Source: Lathyrus oleraceus (taxonomy: Eukaryota; Streptophyta; Magnoliopsida; Fabales; Fabaceae). Taken from it: 64,000 nucleotides of DNA. Within the stretch, counting starts at the first letter, position 1. The number at the start of each line of letters is the position of its first letter. Made by a program: the position numbers and the translations under genes. Below the pieces are notes generated by a model that did not search any database, had not been told where the DNA came from, and worked only from the letters and a program-made list of their open reading frames with translations. The stretch is from assembly GCF_024323335.1 (NCBI RefSeq), contig NC_066579.1, positions 354,151,400 through 354,215,399 of the forward strand. Reading direction: 5' to 3'. Below, piece by piece: positions 25,156 to 37,323 of this stretch.

Positions 25156-26912
25156 TGAAATTCTGGCATAGTCAGACTTCAGATGTTCTACTCCAAGTCA
25201 TGACATCTGATCCAACATTGTTACTAATACAGCAAGACAGTTAGATAAATTAAAACCCAGTACTAATCTGCACACATTCACTGATGTCACGACATCTGCT
25301 TCTATTTTACCATAGAATGGAAGAACTCTCAGTTCTGTCCATCTGGTACAAAGACACAGCAACGATCAAACATAGCCCTTACTTCTGTTGAGCCTGCACA
25401 GTTCTCAGCATGAGGTCTCAACATTGATTTGACCATCACCAATTACAACATTACAATTAGTTGTACTGTAAAAGATCAACCAGGCTATACTTCAGCATCT
25501 GCTGATAGAGATAACTGTCATAACATCCAATTAGACATATTGACAATGGTCCATATGCCAGGTCTGTTATCCTCCTGAAACACAAACTGAAATACATACT
25601 GAACTTTTGCATTTCAGCACTTGGCCCATGTACTTGTATTTCCTAAAATTAAGGTTAAGCATGTTAACCTAATTTACACATATGAGGGTGATAACAAATA
25701 GGCTATTTGTTAGGTTCATTAATTGTAGCTCAGTTGTTAGTTTCCTGGATTTTATCTCAGTTGTTAGATTCCTGAAGAATAGCCTGAGGAAAATACTATA
25801 ACAGAAAAACTAACCATCCTACAATTTAGCATATGCTATCAGGCATGAATGTCACAACATTCAGTTTGACGCCCAGATCCTAGACCATATGCTAAGTCTG
25901 TTATTTTCCTGAAAACAGACTATGCTAAATGTTGTACTGTACAGGACCAACCAGTCTAATATTCAGTACATGCTGTCAATGATGAATGTCATAACATTCT
26001 ATTTGACATTCAGACAGTAGGCTGTGTACCAGGTCTGTTATTCTCTTAATAAACAGATTGATATACATACTGAGTTATAACAGACAGGATTATAACGTGC
26101 AGAAGGTAAAATCACAAGAAATTGTTAACCCAGTTCGGTACAACATCACCTACTCTGAGGGCATACCAAGCAAGGAAGAAGATCCACTATCAGCAGTATT
26201 AATTCAGAGTTAAACTCCCCCGTTTACAATTCTTCACTTAATCCCTACCCAATGTAATCTATACCTAGGAACTCCTAGATATAAACCACCAGTTTCCATT
26301 CCTATCACTACAATTACAATGTAATGCTAAACAACTTGAACTTGCTTCACAGCTTCGTTCAAGACCATAACAACTCTTACCTACAGGCTTTGAGTTTCAA
26401 ATAATCTCATGCTTTGAGCACTGAAAAACACATGGTAACCTTTAATTTTACATTGTTTGAGGCTTGTCAAACCTAGGTTCTAATCTGCTATTTATAACCT
26501 AAACACCCAACTGGATTTGGGCCTTCAGCAATCGCAGCAAACTTCTCCTTTGCTTTTACAAATCCAGCAGAAAACTTCTGCTATAATCAAGGTCTTCAAC
26601 CTTTTAGTTCCTAAAATATCTCCATATTTAGAAACTGTATATTCACCAAATATTCTGATTGAGTCTTCAAGACCTCCACAAATAACGCCACATAGGATTC
26701 TAACTAATCCCATAATATTGAATTAGTTAACACATAGCAGAATTAACTAATTCAGTTTTATACACAGGCGCGATGTCACAGTCACGATGTTATGACATCC
26801 TACATGACATGTTGGTCCAGATGTTGAACTTCTTCAACCCAACATATTAAAACAACAGAGGTGATTACATTATTTGTTTTACAAAATTCATGCCAATCCT
26901 AAGGTATTAACA
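25156..26912 (-). repeat. Copia-like solo LTR in the Ogre B 5' LTR
   Basis: On the plus strand it runs from TGAAATTCTGG to TATTAACA, 1757 bases, flanked on both sides by the 5-base duplication TGCTC (25151-25155 and 26913-26917). It matches the full LTR at 34330-36121 (1792 bases) except for a 35-base deletion near 26440 and scattered changes: 12 differences in the first roughly 300 bases, fewer near the right end. Orientation is taken from the full copy. It interrupts the U5 side of the Ogre LTR. Confidence 0.9.
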
Positions 26913-27300
26913 TGCTCTGATTCTCAATCCTTCTTGAGATACGTATGCAGTAGGGTAGGGCCTGTGCGAGCAATAACTCTTTCATTTCCCTACTTTGATT
27001 TTCTCTCTTTCGCATCGCATATAGGACTTTTTATACACACACTTTAGACATAAATAGCAAGCGTGGATCCAGTGGAGTACCACAGACGTAAAGGGGTGCG
27101 ATAACCTTCCCTTCACGTAACCGGCCCCCTTACTCGGTTTTCTTTGGTTAGAGACTTTGTTTTATCCGTTCCCTCTTGGTTATGCAGTACTACCTTTCCC
27201 ACCTCTTGGGATAAAAGTACATAGCTAGCGACTCTACTCTTTTTCCGCACCACTCTTTTCGCATTTGTACTTGGATTCGGGAAATCCGAGGAGCGACAGC

Positions 27301-27318
27301 TGGCGACTTTGCTGGGGA
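27301..27318 (+). other. Primer binding site of Ogre B, first copy
   Basis: TGGCGACTTTGCTGGGGA, one base from the core at 60979, two bases after the LTR end at 27298. It is complementary to a tRNA-Arg 3' end, the primer reported for Ogre elements. Confidence 0.85.
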
Positions 27319-28096
27319 CTTATTTTCCCTAGTGGGCCTTTCCTAGCGTTTGTTTGTTTATTGTCTATTGTATGTTATTTATTTATTGCTTTGCATACTT
27401 ATCTGCTTGCATTGCATCCTATGTGCGCTTTACTGTTTCATGCATACTGTGCTGGCTGTGTATCTGTTTCGCTGTTGGGTGGGAGTCACAAGAGGTAAAA
27501 GGCCCAATACACAGGCTATGAGTGAACTTTAGGACACCTAGGAATAAAGTGATTCATGGGAAGCGGGTGGTATAGGGCCACAAAGCGGAACATGGTATCA
27601 CGAGCAGTTCAGATTCTATTGGGGTATTATCGTTGCATACACCTAGTGTGCATATGATGATATTCTTGAAAGGATTGTTTATCCTGCGTTTCTCTTGACC
27701 TTACCTTGGCCTAGATTACACCCGTGAGTGGGGCGGGAATGAATCATTTATAGATACTGATGGTGACTTGTTTTGATGGTGACTTGTTCTGATGGTGACT
27801 TATTCTGTTGGTGACCGTGTCCTGTTGGTGACTTTTGTTTGGTTCTTGTTGGTGACCGTTGGTTCTGAAGTATGGGTTCTAAGTTGATGACTGTGTTCTA
27901 TGGTTCCCGGTTCCGAATTCATGCTGAAGTTCTGATCCTGTGCCTTGTGATACACAACCAACCAGCCATTGTTTCATCATTTTGCATCATAGCATGTTTA
28001 TTTTCACAAAAAAAATGCATAAAAAAGGAAAAAAAAGTTAACCCGCATATGCATATCATTTTTCAGGTTTATTCAGGAGTCTGTTCACACCGAGAG
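27319..28096 (+). other. Leader between primer site and ORF1, first copy
   Basis: Untranslated leader with a TGATGGTGACTTGTT minisatellite (27758-27866) and a pyrimidine-rich run ending CATTTTTCAG just before the ORF1 start region, which looks like a 3' splice site. No conserved protein is encoded. Confidence 0.6.
27758..27866 (+). repeat. 17-bp minisatellite in the Ogre B leader, first copy
   Basis: Three good units of TGATGGTGACTTGTTTT type followed by degenerate GTTGGTGAC units. The duplicate at 36967 has four good units. Confidence 0.75.
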
Positions 28097-28888
28097 ATGG
28101 CGGCCATTCCGGAGTTGAAGAGGAAGACTTGCACCTACAGCTTTTACCGTGAGCCGTTGACATCTTTGGAAGAATTGGGTAATCTCGTGACCGACCGTAA
28201 TCAGAAAGTTTTTGATGATCAGTATGGGGATATCTTGGCATTGTTGAAGATGGTGGTTGATCCGGTACCTCTGCAGACTCTCTTACAGTTCTATGATCCG
28301 GAGCTTCGTTGCTTTACTTTTCAGGACTACCAGCTAGCTCCCACTCTTGAAGAGTATTCCATCCTTATGAATGTCCGAATCAAAAATCGAGTACCTTTCC
28401 TCGATGTGCCAAAGGAGGTGGATTTCAAAGTTGTCGCTAAGGCTCTTTACTTGAGCATCAAGGAAGTGAGCGATAATTGGAAACCAAGCGGTGATGTTGT
28501 GGGCTTATCCTTGAAGTTCTTGGTAAGGATGGCTAAGGAAGAAGCAAAGAAAGGAAATTGGGTAGCTTTCAATGCTCAGTTGGCTGTCATGAGTTATGGA
28601 GTTATTCTGTTCCCTAGTATGCCTAATTTCGTGGACCTGGCAGCAATCACTATTTTCATTGGAGGAAACCCGGTGCCTACCTTGTTAGCTGACACCTATT
28701 ATGCGATACACAGCAGGCATGGTAAGTGTGGAGCTATCAGGTGTTGTCTCCCGTTGCTATTCAAGTGGTTCTTGTCTTTTCTACCAACCAATGGACCGTT
28801 TGTGGATACTCAGAATACTCACAAATTGACTCAGAGGATCATGTCGCTCACATCTTATGATATCAAGTGGCAAGCTTATAGGATTAAT
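28097..28888 (+). pseudogene. ORF1 of Ogre B, first copy, 264 codons then cut
   Basis: Open from ATG 28097 through 264 codons with no stop, then running 4 codons into copia-like LTR before a stop at 28898. It includes the conserved words FYDPELRCFTF, DYQLAPTLEEY, LFPSMPNFVD and CCLPLLFKWF of the legume Ogre ORF1 family (function unknown). This copy keeps a 26-base segment and a tryptophan codon that are lost in the downstream copy at 37324, so it is the better-preserved version of the N-terminal part. The remainder, including the coiled-coil half, is found only downstream. The upstream in-frame ATG at 27872 is unlikely to be the start because the family begins at 28097. Confidence 0.85.
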
Positions 28889-28893
28889 GTCAG

Positions 28894-30145
28894 CAAATAG
28901 GCTATTTGTTAGGTTCATTAATTGTAGCTCAGCTGTTAGTTTCCTGGATTTTATCTCAGTTGTTAGATTCCTGAAGAATAGCTTGAGGAAAATACTGTAA
29001 CAGAAAAACTAACCATCCTACAATTTAGCATATGCTATCAGGCATGAATGTCACAACATTCAGTTTGACGCCCAGATCCTAGACCATATGCTAAGTCTGT
29101 TATTTTCCTGAAAATAGACTGTGCTAAATGTTGTACTGTACAGGACCAACCAGTCTAATATTCAGTACATGCTGTCAATGATGAATGTCATAACATTCTA
29201 TTTGACATTCAGACAGTAGGCTGTGTACCAGGTCTGTTATTCTCATAATAAACAAACTGATATACATATTGAGTTATAACAGACAGGATTATAACGTGCA
29301 GAAGGTAAAAGCACAAGAAATTGGTAACGCAGTTCGGTACAACATCACCTACTCTGGGGGCATACCAAGCTAGGAAGAAGATCCACTATCAGCAGTATTA
29401 ATTCAGAGTTAAACTCCCCCGTTTACAACTCTTCACTTAATCCCTACCCTATGTAATCTATACCTAGGAACTCCTAGATAGAAACCACCAGTTTCCAATC
29501 CTATCACTACAATTACAATGTAACGCTAAACAACTTGAACTTGCTTCACAGCTTCGTTCAAGACCATAACAACTCTTACCTACAGGATTTGAGAGTCAAA
29601 TAATCTCATGCTTTGAGCACTGAGAAACACATGGTAACCTTCCCACAGGTTGGGAGGTTTACCTCACACACACCCCTAATTTTACATTGTTTGAGGCTTG
29701 TCAAACCTAGGTTACAATCTGCTATTTATAACCTAAACACCCAACTGGATTTGGGCCTTTAGCAATCGCAGCAAACTTCTTCTTTGCTGTTACAAATCCA
29801 GCAGAAAACTTCTGCTATAATCAAGGTCTTCAACCTTTTAGCTCCTAAAATATCTCCATATTTAGAAACTGTATATTCACCAAATATTCTGATTGAGTCT
29901 TCAAGACCTCCACAAATAACGCCACATAGGATTCTAACTAATCCCAGAATATTGAATTAGTTAACCATAGCAGAATTAACTAGTTCAGTTTTATACACAG
30001 GCGCGATGTCACAGTCACGATGTTATGACATCCTACATGACATGTTGGTCCAGAAGTTGAACTTCTTCAACCCAACATATTAAAACAACAGAGGTGATTA
30101 CATTATTTGTTTTACAAAATTAATGCCAATCCTAAGGTATTAACA
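28894..30145 (-). repeat. Truncated 3' LTR of the copia-like element
   Basis: Matches 34869-36121 and 25697-26912. The missing part corresponds to the first 539 plus-strand bases of the LTR. The break at 28889-28893 joins it to ORF1 sequence of Ogre B with a 5-base filler (GTCAG). Confidence 0.85.
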
Positions 30146-30162
30146 ATCTCCCCCTTTGGAAA
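30146..30162 (-). other. Polypurine tract of the copia-like element
   Basis: On the minus strand the run reads TTTCCAAAGGGGGAGAT and abuts the LTR start TGTTAATACC. This is the expected primer for plus-strand DNA synthesis and fixes the orientation. Confidence 0.75.
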
Positions 30163-33100
30163 ATTTTAGCTAGAACAAATAAACATTACACTAGACACCA
30201 CATCCCAATATGGGTATGCAGTTCCTCTCTGTCATTATCAGCACCATCACGAACACCAACTCTGGTGTACATGAGGAAGTAGTTGTACAAGAATCAGTTG
30301 CATCAAAACCCTTCACCTCAACCTTAGAGCTTCCTGAAGAATATGTAATGCTGAGTACATAGATAATGTAACTCAGATCACAAGACACAATTGTCCTCTT
30401 AACTCAGATCACAAGACACAAGTGATATACCCAGTTAGTGACTCTTGTTCCTGAAGCCAACTTCTGCTCGCTACCACATTTTGCTTGCTTCTGGTACATT
30501 CTCTGGACAATGTTTCTCTCCCCCTTTTTAGCTAAACATTTATAACTGAAACCTTCATAAAACCAGATCCAGGCGCAGTATGCCCAAATCTTAACAAACC
30601 CCATGGTTTAGAGGGAATGGAATGTCGCTCTTGTGAGAAGAGGAGTGCTGATACATCCTTTAAATATGCCAGACCGTGCTTAGGAATTAACGGTAGGAGT
30701 AAATGCTTGGTCAAGATCCATAAATATTTGCTGAGAATCAGTCAGAGAATCACCAACAATATCTCAGACTATCTTTGAATACCTTTTATAGCTCTTGACT
30801 GTTTCTTTTTAGAAACAGCAGTTCCAGTGCATGTAGACTATTCCATATATGATGTCAGACACGTTGCAAGCGATGTCTTAACATTCAACACGGCCTTTTC
30901 CTGCATTCTTCATGTATTCTCCCTATCATCATTTCCTAAAACCACTTTCGTACCTCAAGTGGTAGCTTGACATCTGGCACCACTACAACTGTAGATGGTT
31001 ACTCCCCCTGTACCACACAACTGTAGCACTCAGGCTTATTATAATGAGACACACCACATCCATTTTTTACTCATGACTGTAAGTTTTAGAAGGAAATAAC
31101 AGTATTGTCCAAGGCAATGTCATGACATCCGGTCAGACATTCTTCTGCTCACTCAGCCTTGACACACACCACATCATCCCAATAACTAATAAGGTGCCAT
31201 ACCTTGTTATCTCAGAACAAATAGACCACAAGCTTGATGATTACTTGTAACGCAAAGACATAACTCCCCCTGTCATGAACAACCAAATCTCCTCTTGAAA
31301 CTTGGAGATCACACATGAACATATCCAACACCCCAAAGTTGGGCCTTCACATACTTCCTGATTCAAAGAGAACCCAGACCACTTGATGTATGGAAAACAT
31401 AAGACACATCTTCATGTCTTCAAGAGCACACCCTCTGTTCAACCCTCTTGGCTGAACACATCCACACTCTGTGTCAATCTCTCTTCTAACCAGAATAGAA
31501 AACCACTTCACAAAATGTTCTAACATTAGTTAGGACATCCTTCACAACATAACAAAGAACACCATCTGATAATCTTCAGATACCACTGAGTCACCAGCTT
31601 GATCCAAAAGAAACCAGACACAAATTGGGACATATACATTCTCATCCCATTACAAGAGATAATCTTCCATAGATAGCTCAGAACTCCTACCACAAGCTCC
31701 AAGAGATGAATAGAAAACACCTCCTTTTGTCTTCAACTTACTACTTTTCTGCTCAAAAGTAATTTGTCTCAGACTTTCCTCAAGAATAATCAGCTGCCAT
31801 ATGTTGACTATCTTGATTCTTCGAACTCACTTCTGAGATAGACCAAATGCCACTGGTTGATTACCTCCTTCATGAATCCTCATATGAAAAAGTCAAATGC
31901 CACTTTTTGTCCTCTCCAAGTTTATCAGACTTCTCCCAAAGATATTCTGACCTTCCAAGTGAGACTTGAGCTTCAAGCTGCATGTTAAACAAAACTTAGA
32001 TTCTATAAGACATGAACATGTAACATCTTCTCCATCCAGCAACTCCAAAGAATTGCAATGAGAACGATCTTTTTGAAGTACCCAATCTACAACTCTACAG
32101 AGCCTTCTATCTTAAGTTGATGTGCCACTTCACCAACTAAGATTCTGATGTTGAACCAAATGTCACACCATTGTGTTTTAACATCTAGCTGTTGAATTCA
32201 GCTCCTTCTTCTGCCATTTGAAAGAACTTCCTCCCTACACAGAACAAGAGTTCAACGCTCTCATAGACTTGATTGTGGAACCAAGTTTGAGTGAACAACC
32301 TCCATCCTGCAGGTTTGTAGTTAAGTCATCCAAGCTCACACCTTGATGAATCCCTGCTTCTTCTCCAAAGACATCAGACACTCTGATGCATGAGTCTTCA
32401 GAAGGACCAGTTAGAGACTAACCCTTCAGCTATACCAAGGATTCCACTTTCTAACGCAAGGTTGTTTCCATGATGTCAAGAATGCTGCCACTTGTTCTTA
32501 ACTCCACAATGTGCATTAGCCAATGCACTTCCTTACCTAGATCAGAAATAAACTGATCCAAGTAACCACCATCAAGACTATGATGTCTTCTTCTTCTTGT
32601 ACACACAAAGGCTGAACATATTTCTTGCCAGGAAACCTTTTCAGAGATCATATGCTTTTGCTGCCACAAAAAGGATAGATCATAAACCAATGTACTATCC
32701 TTCCTGTGATTCTGCACAGGGTCTTGAAGAAGAGATGTTCCAACATCTTTAAGAACATCAGTTATCTAGAGCTCTAAGGATAATCAATTAAATACTTGTA
32801 CTTGGCACAAGTAGACATTGATCTTAAATCCTTTCCCTATTATCCTTTCAGATACTTCCACCATAAGAATACTTTGAAAATACTCTTCTTGTGTCAACAT
32901 CTTCTGCTTGCAAGCACCTTAATAGTTTTGAGAATCTTTCCAGATTAGATTCACCCTTAGGAATGAGAGAGATGAATCCTTCCTTGCAAGTGTGTCACAC
33001 AACAACCAGAACCCATGTGACACAGGTCAACAGCCAACCAGACCCTAGGCTGACCAAACGTGAGGAGGTTAACCAAAACTCCCCCTCAAATTAACAATCA

Positions 33101-34315
33101 TGGAAACTCCACACCAATATCCATGCATTGTACACAAATGTCTCAACATGACATACACCATCCCTACCAGTGGCAACTAACTCTATGAGTTATACCTATA
33201 CATACTCCAACCACACCAATCAGACTCCAGCTGACCATAAGTACTAGTGAAAAAAACAGAACCAGTCAATAGTAGATATGCATTGCCAGAGCATACTACC
33301 TCAACCAACCTCTGAATCTTCATGTTCTCACTCCTTGAAAGAAATGCCACTTCTGAGCGTGGTGGTTGAATAACAAGATTCATGGTCCCAATCCTCTTAA
33401 ATGAAATAGCAATCAGGTTACCGCATTATTGACTTCTATCATCCAGGGACTTGTCTTCCAACACAACATAGTACTTCAAGGAACAACTATCCAACCCTGA
33501 TCAATCTACAGGAATAAGACAAACAGCAGGAAATTGCACAATGTCACCTCTCGACCAGCTCCACTTCTAGAGATCAGACTTCTAAAAGTGACCTTCTTGA
33601 GCACACACACAGTTGACCCTACCCTTGTCAACTTAGCACACACAGATTTCTCCTCTTCCAGGCCAGGAGTAGGTTCCAAACAAAAGTATCCCTTTGTTTG
33701 ACACCCAAAAACATCTGCTCTTCAACCAGTAGCTGCATACTTGTTGAACAACATGTTCTAACATCACATAGAACATTAGTTCCACCTCCAGGGAACAAAC
33801 CCTCCATGAAAGTCTTCAAGGTCTTCATATAAACTACCCAAGAGAGTAAAAGAATCACTGATCAGGTGATTCTTACCATGATGAGTGGACTTGAGGAGAC
33901 TCAAGTATCTTTGACATCTTCAGTAGATTATGATGAAATCTTGAATACACCAGCCTTTCATCCATATGAGGGGAAACTACATCAGAGTTTGAGTTTTGCC
34001 AGGTATTATGCAGCGGAAATCATAATACAACTCAACCTATGAACACACACTTCACCAGATCAGCCTCCACGAACATACCAAGTTTGAATATGATTCAATA
34101 CTAGCACATCTGTCCCACACAAAGGTCAATTGCCAACCTCTAGAGACAGGTACACACAGTTCCAGTCATGAATAGTCCATCCACCTAATTCAAAGGACCA
34201 TTCAGGGAAATCACAGAACCTTCCACAGGTTCTAACATCAGTACTAACATAACTCCTTGCAGGATACCAGAAAGTATCACCCATGGATCTCATCCAGAAA
34301 CAGAATAGGATGCTT
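30163..34315 (-). other. Internal region of the copia-like element, no recognised genes
   Basis: About 4.15 kb with stops in all frames. Several CTCCCCCTG-type words occur on the plus strand (near 31007 and 31264), resembling extra polypurine tracts on the element strand. I saw no catalytic motif of protease, integrase, RT or RNase H. Either it is a non-autonomous derivative or a heavily decayed coding region. Confidence 0.55.
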
Positions 34316-34327
34316 ACTCTGATACCA
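34316..34327 (-). other. Primer binding site of the copia-like element
   Basis: Reads TGGTATCAGAGT on the minus strand, two bases inside the LTR edge at 34330. The consensus initiator-Met site is TGGTATCAGAGC. Confidence 0.8.
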
Positions 34328-34329
34328 AT

Positions 34330-36121
34330 TGAAATTCTGGCATAGTCAGAGTTCAGATGTTCTACTCCAAGTCATCACATCTGATCCAACATTGTTACTA
34401 ATACAGCAAGACAATTAGATAAATTAAAACCCAGTACTAATCTGCACACATTCACCGATGTCACGACATCTGCTTCTATATTACCATAGAATGGAAGAAC
34501 TCCCAGTTCTGTCCATCTGGTACAAAGACACAGCAGAGATCAAACATAGCCCTTACTTCTGTTGAGCCTGCACAGTTCTCAGCATGAGGTCTCAACATTG
34601 ATTTGACCATCACCAGTTACAGCATTACAGTTAGCTGTACTGTAAAAGATCAACCAGGCTATACTTCAGCATCTGCTGATAGAGATAACTATCATAACAT
34701 CCAATTAGACATATTGACAATGGTCCATATGCCAGGTCTGTTATCCTTCTGAAACACAGACTGAAATACATACTGAACTTTTGCATTTCAGCACTTGGCC
34801 CATGTACTTGTATTTCCTAAAATTAAGGTTAAGCATGTTAACCTAATTTCCACATATGAGGGTGCTAACAAATAGGCTATTTGTTAGGTTCATTAATTGT
34901 AGCTTAGTTGTTAGTTTCCTAGATTTTATCTCAGTTGTTAGATTCCTGAAGAATAGCCTCAGGAAAATACTATAACAGAAAAACTAACCATCCTACAATT
35001 TAGCATATGCTGTCAGGCATGAATGTCACAACATTCAGTTTGACGCCCAGATCCTAGACCATATGCTAAGTCTGTTATTTTCCTGAAAACAGACTATGCT
35101 AAATGTTGTACTGTACAGGACCAACCAGTCTAATATTCAGTACATGCTGTCAATGATGAATGTCATAACATTCTATTTGACATTCAGACAGTAGGCTGTG
35201 TACCAGGTCTGTTATTCTCTTAATAAACAGATTGATATACATACTGAGTTATAACAGACAGGATTATAACGTGCAGAAGGTAAAATCACAAGAAATTGTT
35301 AACCCAGTTCGGTACAACATCACCTACTCTGGGGGCATACCAAGCAAGGAAGAAGATCCACTATCAGCAGTATTAATTCAGAGTTAAACTCCCCCGTTTA
35401 CAACTCTTCACTTAATCCCTACCCAATGTAATCTATACCTAGGAACTCCTAGATAGAAACCACCAGTTTCCATTCCTATCACTACAATTACAATGTAATG
35501 CTAAACAACTTGAACTTGCTTCACAGCTTCGTTCAAGACCATAACAACTCTTACTTACAGGCTTTGAGTTTCAAATAATCTCATGCTTTGAGCATTGAGA
35601 AACACATGGTAACCTTCCCACAGGTTGGGAGGTTTACCTCACACACACCTCTAATTTTACATTGTTTGAGGCTTGTCAAACCTAGGTTACAATCTGCTAT
35701 TTATAACCTAAACACCCAACTGGATTTGGGCCTTCAGCAATCGCAGCAAACTTCTCCTTTGCTGTTACAAATCCAGCAGAAAACTTCTGCTATAATCAAG
35801 GTCTTCAACCTTTTAGTTCCTAAAATATCTCCATATTTAGAAACTGTATATTCACCAAATATTCTGATTGAGTCTTCAAGACCTCCACAAATAACGCCAC
35901 ATAGGATTCTAACTAATCCCAGAATATTGAATTAGTTAACACATAACAGAATTAACTAATTCAGTTTTATACACAGGCGCGATGTCACAGTCACGATGTT
36001 ATGACATCCTACATGACATGTTGGTCCAGATATTGAACTTCTTCAACCCAACATATTAAAACAACAGAGGTGATTACATTATTTGTTTTACAAAATTAAT
36101 GTCAATCCTAAGGTATTAACA
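34330..36121 (-). repeat. Full 5' LTR of the copia-like element (1792 bp)
   Basis: Runs TGAAATTCTGG to TATTAACA on the plus strand. Its length equals the solo LTR at 25156-26912 plus that copy's 35-base deletion. It contains near-palindromes of the GATGTCATGACATC type near 34460 and 35990. Confidence 0.9.
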
Positions 36122-36509
36122 TGCTCTGATTCTCAATCCTTCTTGAGATACGTATGCAGCAGGGTAGGGCCTGTGCGAGAAATAACTCTTTCATTTCCCT
36201 ACTTTGATTTTCTCTCTTTCGCATCGCATATAGAACTTTTTATACACACACTTTAGACATAAATAGCAAGCGTGGATCCAGTGGAGTACCACAGACGTAA
36301 AGGGGTGCGATAACCTTCCCTTCACGTAACCGGCCCCCTTACTCGGTTTTCTTTGGTTAGAGACTTTGTTTTATCTGTTCCCTCTTGGTTATGCAGTACT
36401 ACCTTTCCCACCTCTTGGGATAAAAGTACATAGCTGGCGACTCTACTCTTTTTCCGCGCCACTCTTTTCGCATTTGTACTTGGATTCGGGAAATCCGGGG
36501 AGCGACAGC

Positions 36510-36527
36510 TGGCGACTTTGCTGGGGA
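36510..36527 (+). other. Primer binding site of Ogre B, second copy
   Basis: Same sequence as at 27301, two bases after the second LTR end at 36507. Only this copy is contiguous with the rest of the element. Confidence 0.85.
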
Positions 36528-37323
36528 CTTATTTTCCCTAGTGGGCCTTTCCTAGCGTTTGTTTGTTTATTGTCTATTGTGTGTTATTTATTTATTGCTT
36601 TGCATACTTATCTGCTTGCATTGCATCCTATGTGCGCTTTACTGTTTCATGCATACTGTGCTGGCTGTGTATCTGTTTCGCTGTTGGGTGGGAGTCACAA
36701 GTGGTAAAAGGCCCAATACACAGGCTATGAGTGAACTTTAGGACACCTAGGAATAAAGTGATTCATGGGAAGCGGGTGGTATAGGGCCACTTAGCGGAAC
36801 ATGGTATCACGAGCAGTTCAGATTCTGATGGGGTATTATCGTTGTCTACACCTGGTGTGCATATGATGATATTCTTGAAAGGATTGTTTATCCTGCGTTT
36901 CTCTTGACCTTACCCTTGCCTAGATTACACCCGTGAGTGGGGCGGGAATGAATCATTTATAGATACTGATGGTGACTTGTTCTGATGGTGACTTGTTTTG
37001 ATGGTGACTTGTTTTGATGGTGACTTGTTATGTTGGTGACCGTGTCCTGTTGGTGACTTTTGTTTGGTTCTTGTTGGTGACCGTTGGTTCTCAAGTATGG
37101 GTTCTAAGTTGATGACTGTTTTCTATGGTTCCCGGTTCCGAATTCATGCTGAAGTTCTGATCTTGTGCCTTGTGATACACAGTCAACCAACCATTGTTTC
37201 ATCATTTTGCATCATAGCATGTTTATTTTCAAAAAAAAATTAATGCATAAAAAAGGAAAAAAAGTTAACCCGCATATGCATATCATGTTTCAGGTTTATT
37301 CAGGAGTCTTTTCACACCGAGAG
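36528..37323 (+). other. Leader between primer site and ORF1, second copy
   Basis: Homologous to 27319-28096, including the minisatellite at 36967-37085 and a CATGTTTCAG word before ORF1. No conserved protein. Confidence 0.6.
36967..37085 (+). repeat. 17-bp minisatellite in the Ogre B leader, second copy
   Basis: Four good TGATGGTGACTTGTT units against three in the first copy, so the array changed by one unit after the duplication. Confidence 0.75.

Larger units (their letters stand above)
20345..27298 (+). repeat. 5' LTR of Ogre B, with a copia-like solo LTR inside
   Basis: Begins TGTAGCACCTC and ends GAGCGACA just before the primer site. Subtracting the inserted solo LTR and one target copy leaves about 5.19 kb. 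The first 2089 bases match the 3' LTR pieces at 48524-49824 and 54859-55645. A GC- and CpG-rich patch lies at about 22310-22400. No gene is present. Confidence 0.9.
26913..28888 (+). repeat. First copy of the duplicated Ogre B segment
   Basis: Contains the last 386 bases of the Ogre 5' LTR, the primer site, the leader and the first 264 codons of ORF1. It is repeated at 36122 to about 38088. I count 7 differences over the first 386 bases (about 1.8 percent). The match ends at GGATTAAT (28881-28888), followed by GTCAG and then copia-like LTR sequence from 28894. Confidence 0.9.
28894..36121 (-). mobile_element. Copia-like LTR retrotransposon, non-autonomous, one LTR truncated
   Basis: Minus-strand element: 5' LTR 36121-34330, primer site 34327-34316, internal region, polypurine tract 30162-30146, and 3' LTR 30145-28894 lacking its last 539 bases on the element strand. 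The primer site TGGTATCAGAGT is one base from the initiator-Met type used by most copia elements, and the AAAGGGGGAGAT tract beside the LTR is also copia-like. The internal region is only 4.2 kb and shows no frame longer than 88 codons on the minus strand; I recognise no protease, integrase or RT motif. It is followed on the right by target copy TGCTC (36122-36126); the left target copy is beside the solo LTR at 25151. Confidence 0.8.

Noticed and set aside
26517..26726. Open frame in the copia-like LTR, also 35588-35935
   Set aside because: Repeats only because the LTR is repeated; antisense to element transcription and without a known domain.
27265..27532. Hydrophobic open frames of 60 to 77 codons after the Ogre B primer site, also 36366-36741
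   Set aside because: Span the LTR end and primer site, which are non-coding in these elements; similarity is due to the duplication.
30163..34315. env-like or gag gene of a SIRE-type copia element
   Set aside because: No frame over 88 codons and no recognisable motif; not supportable.
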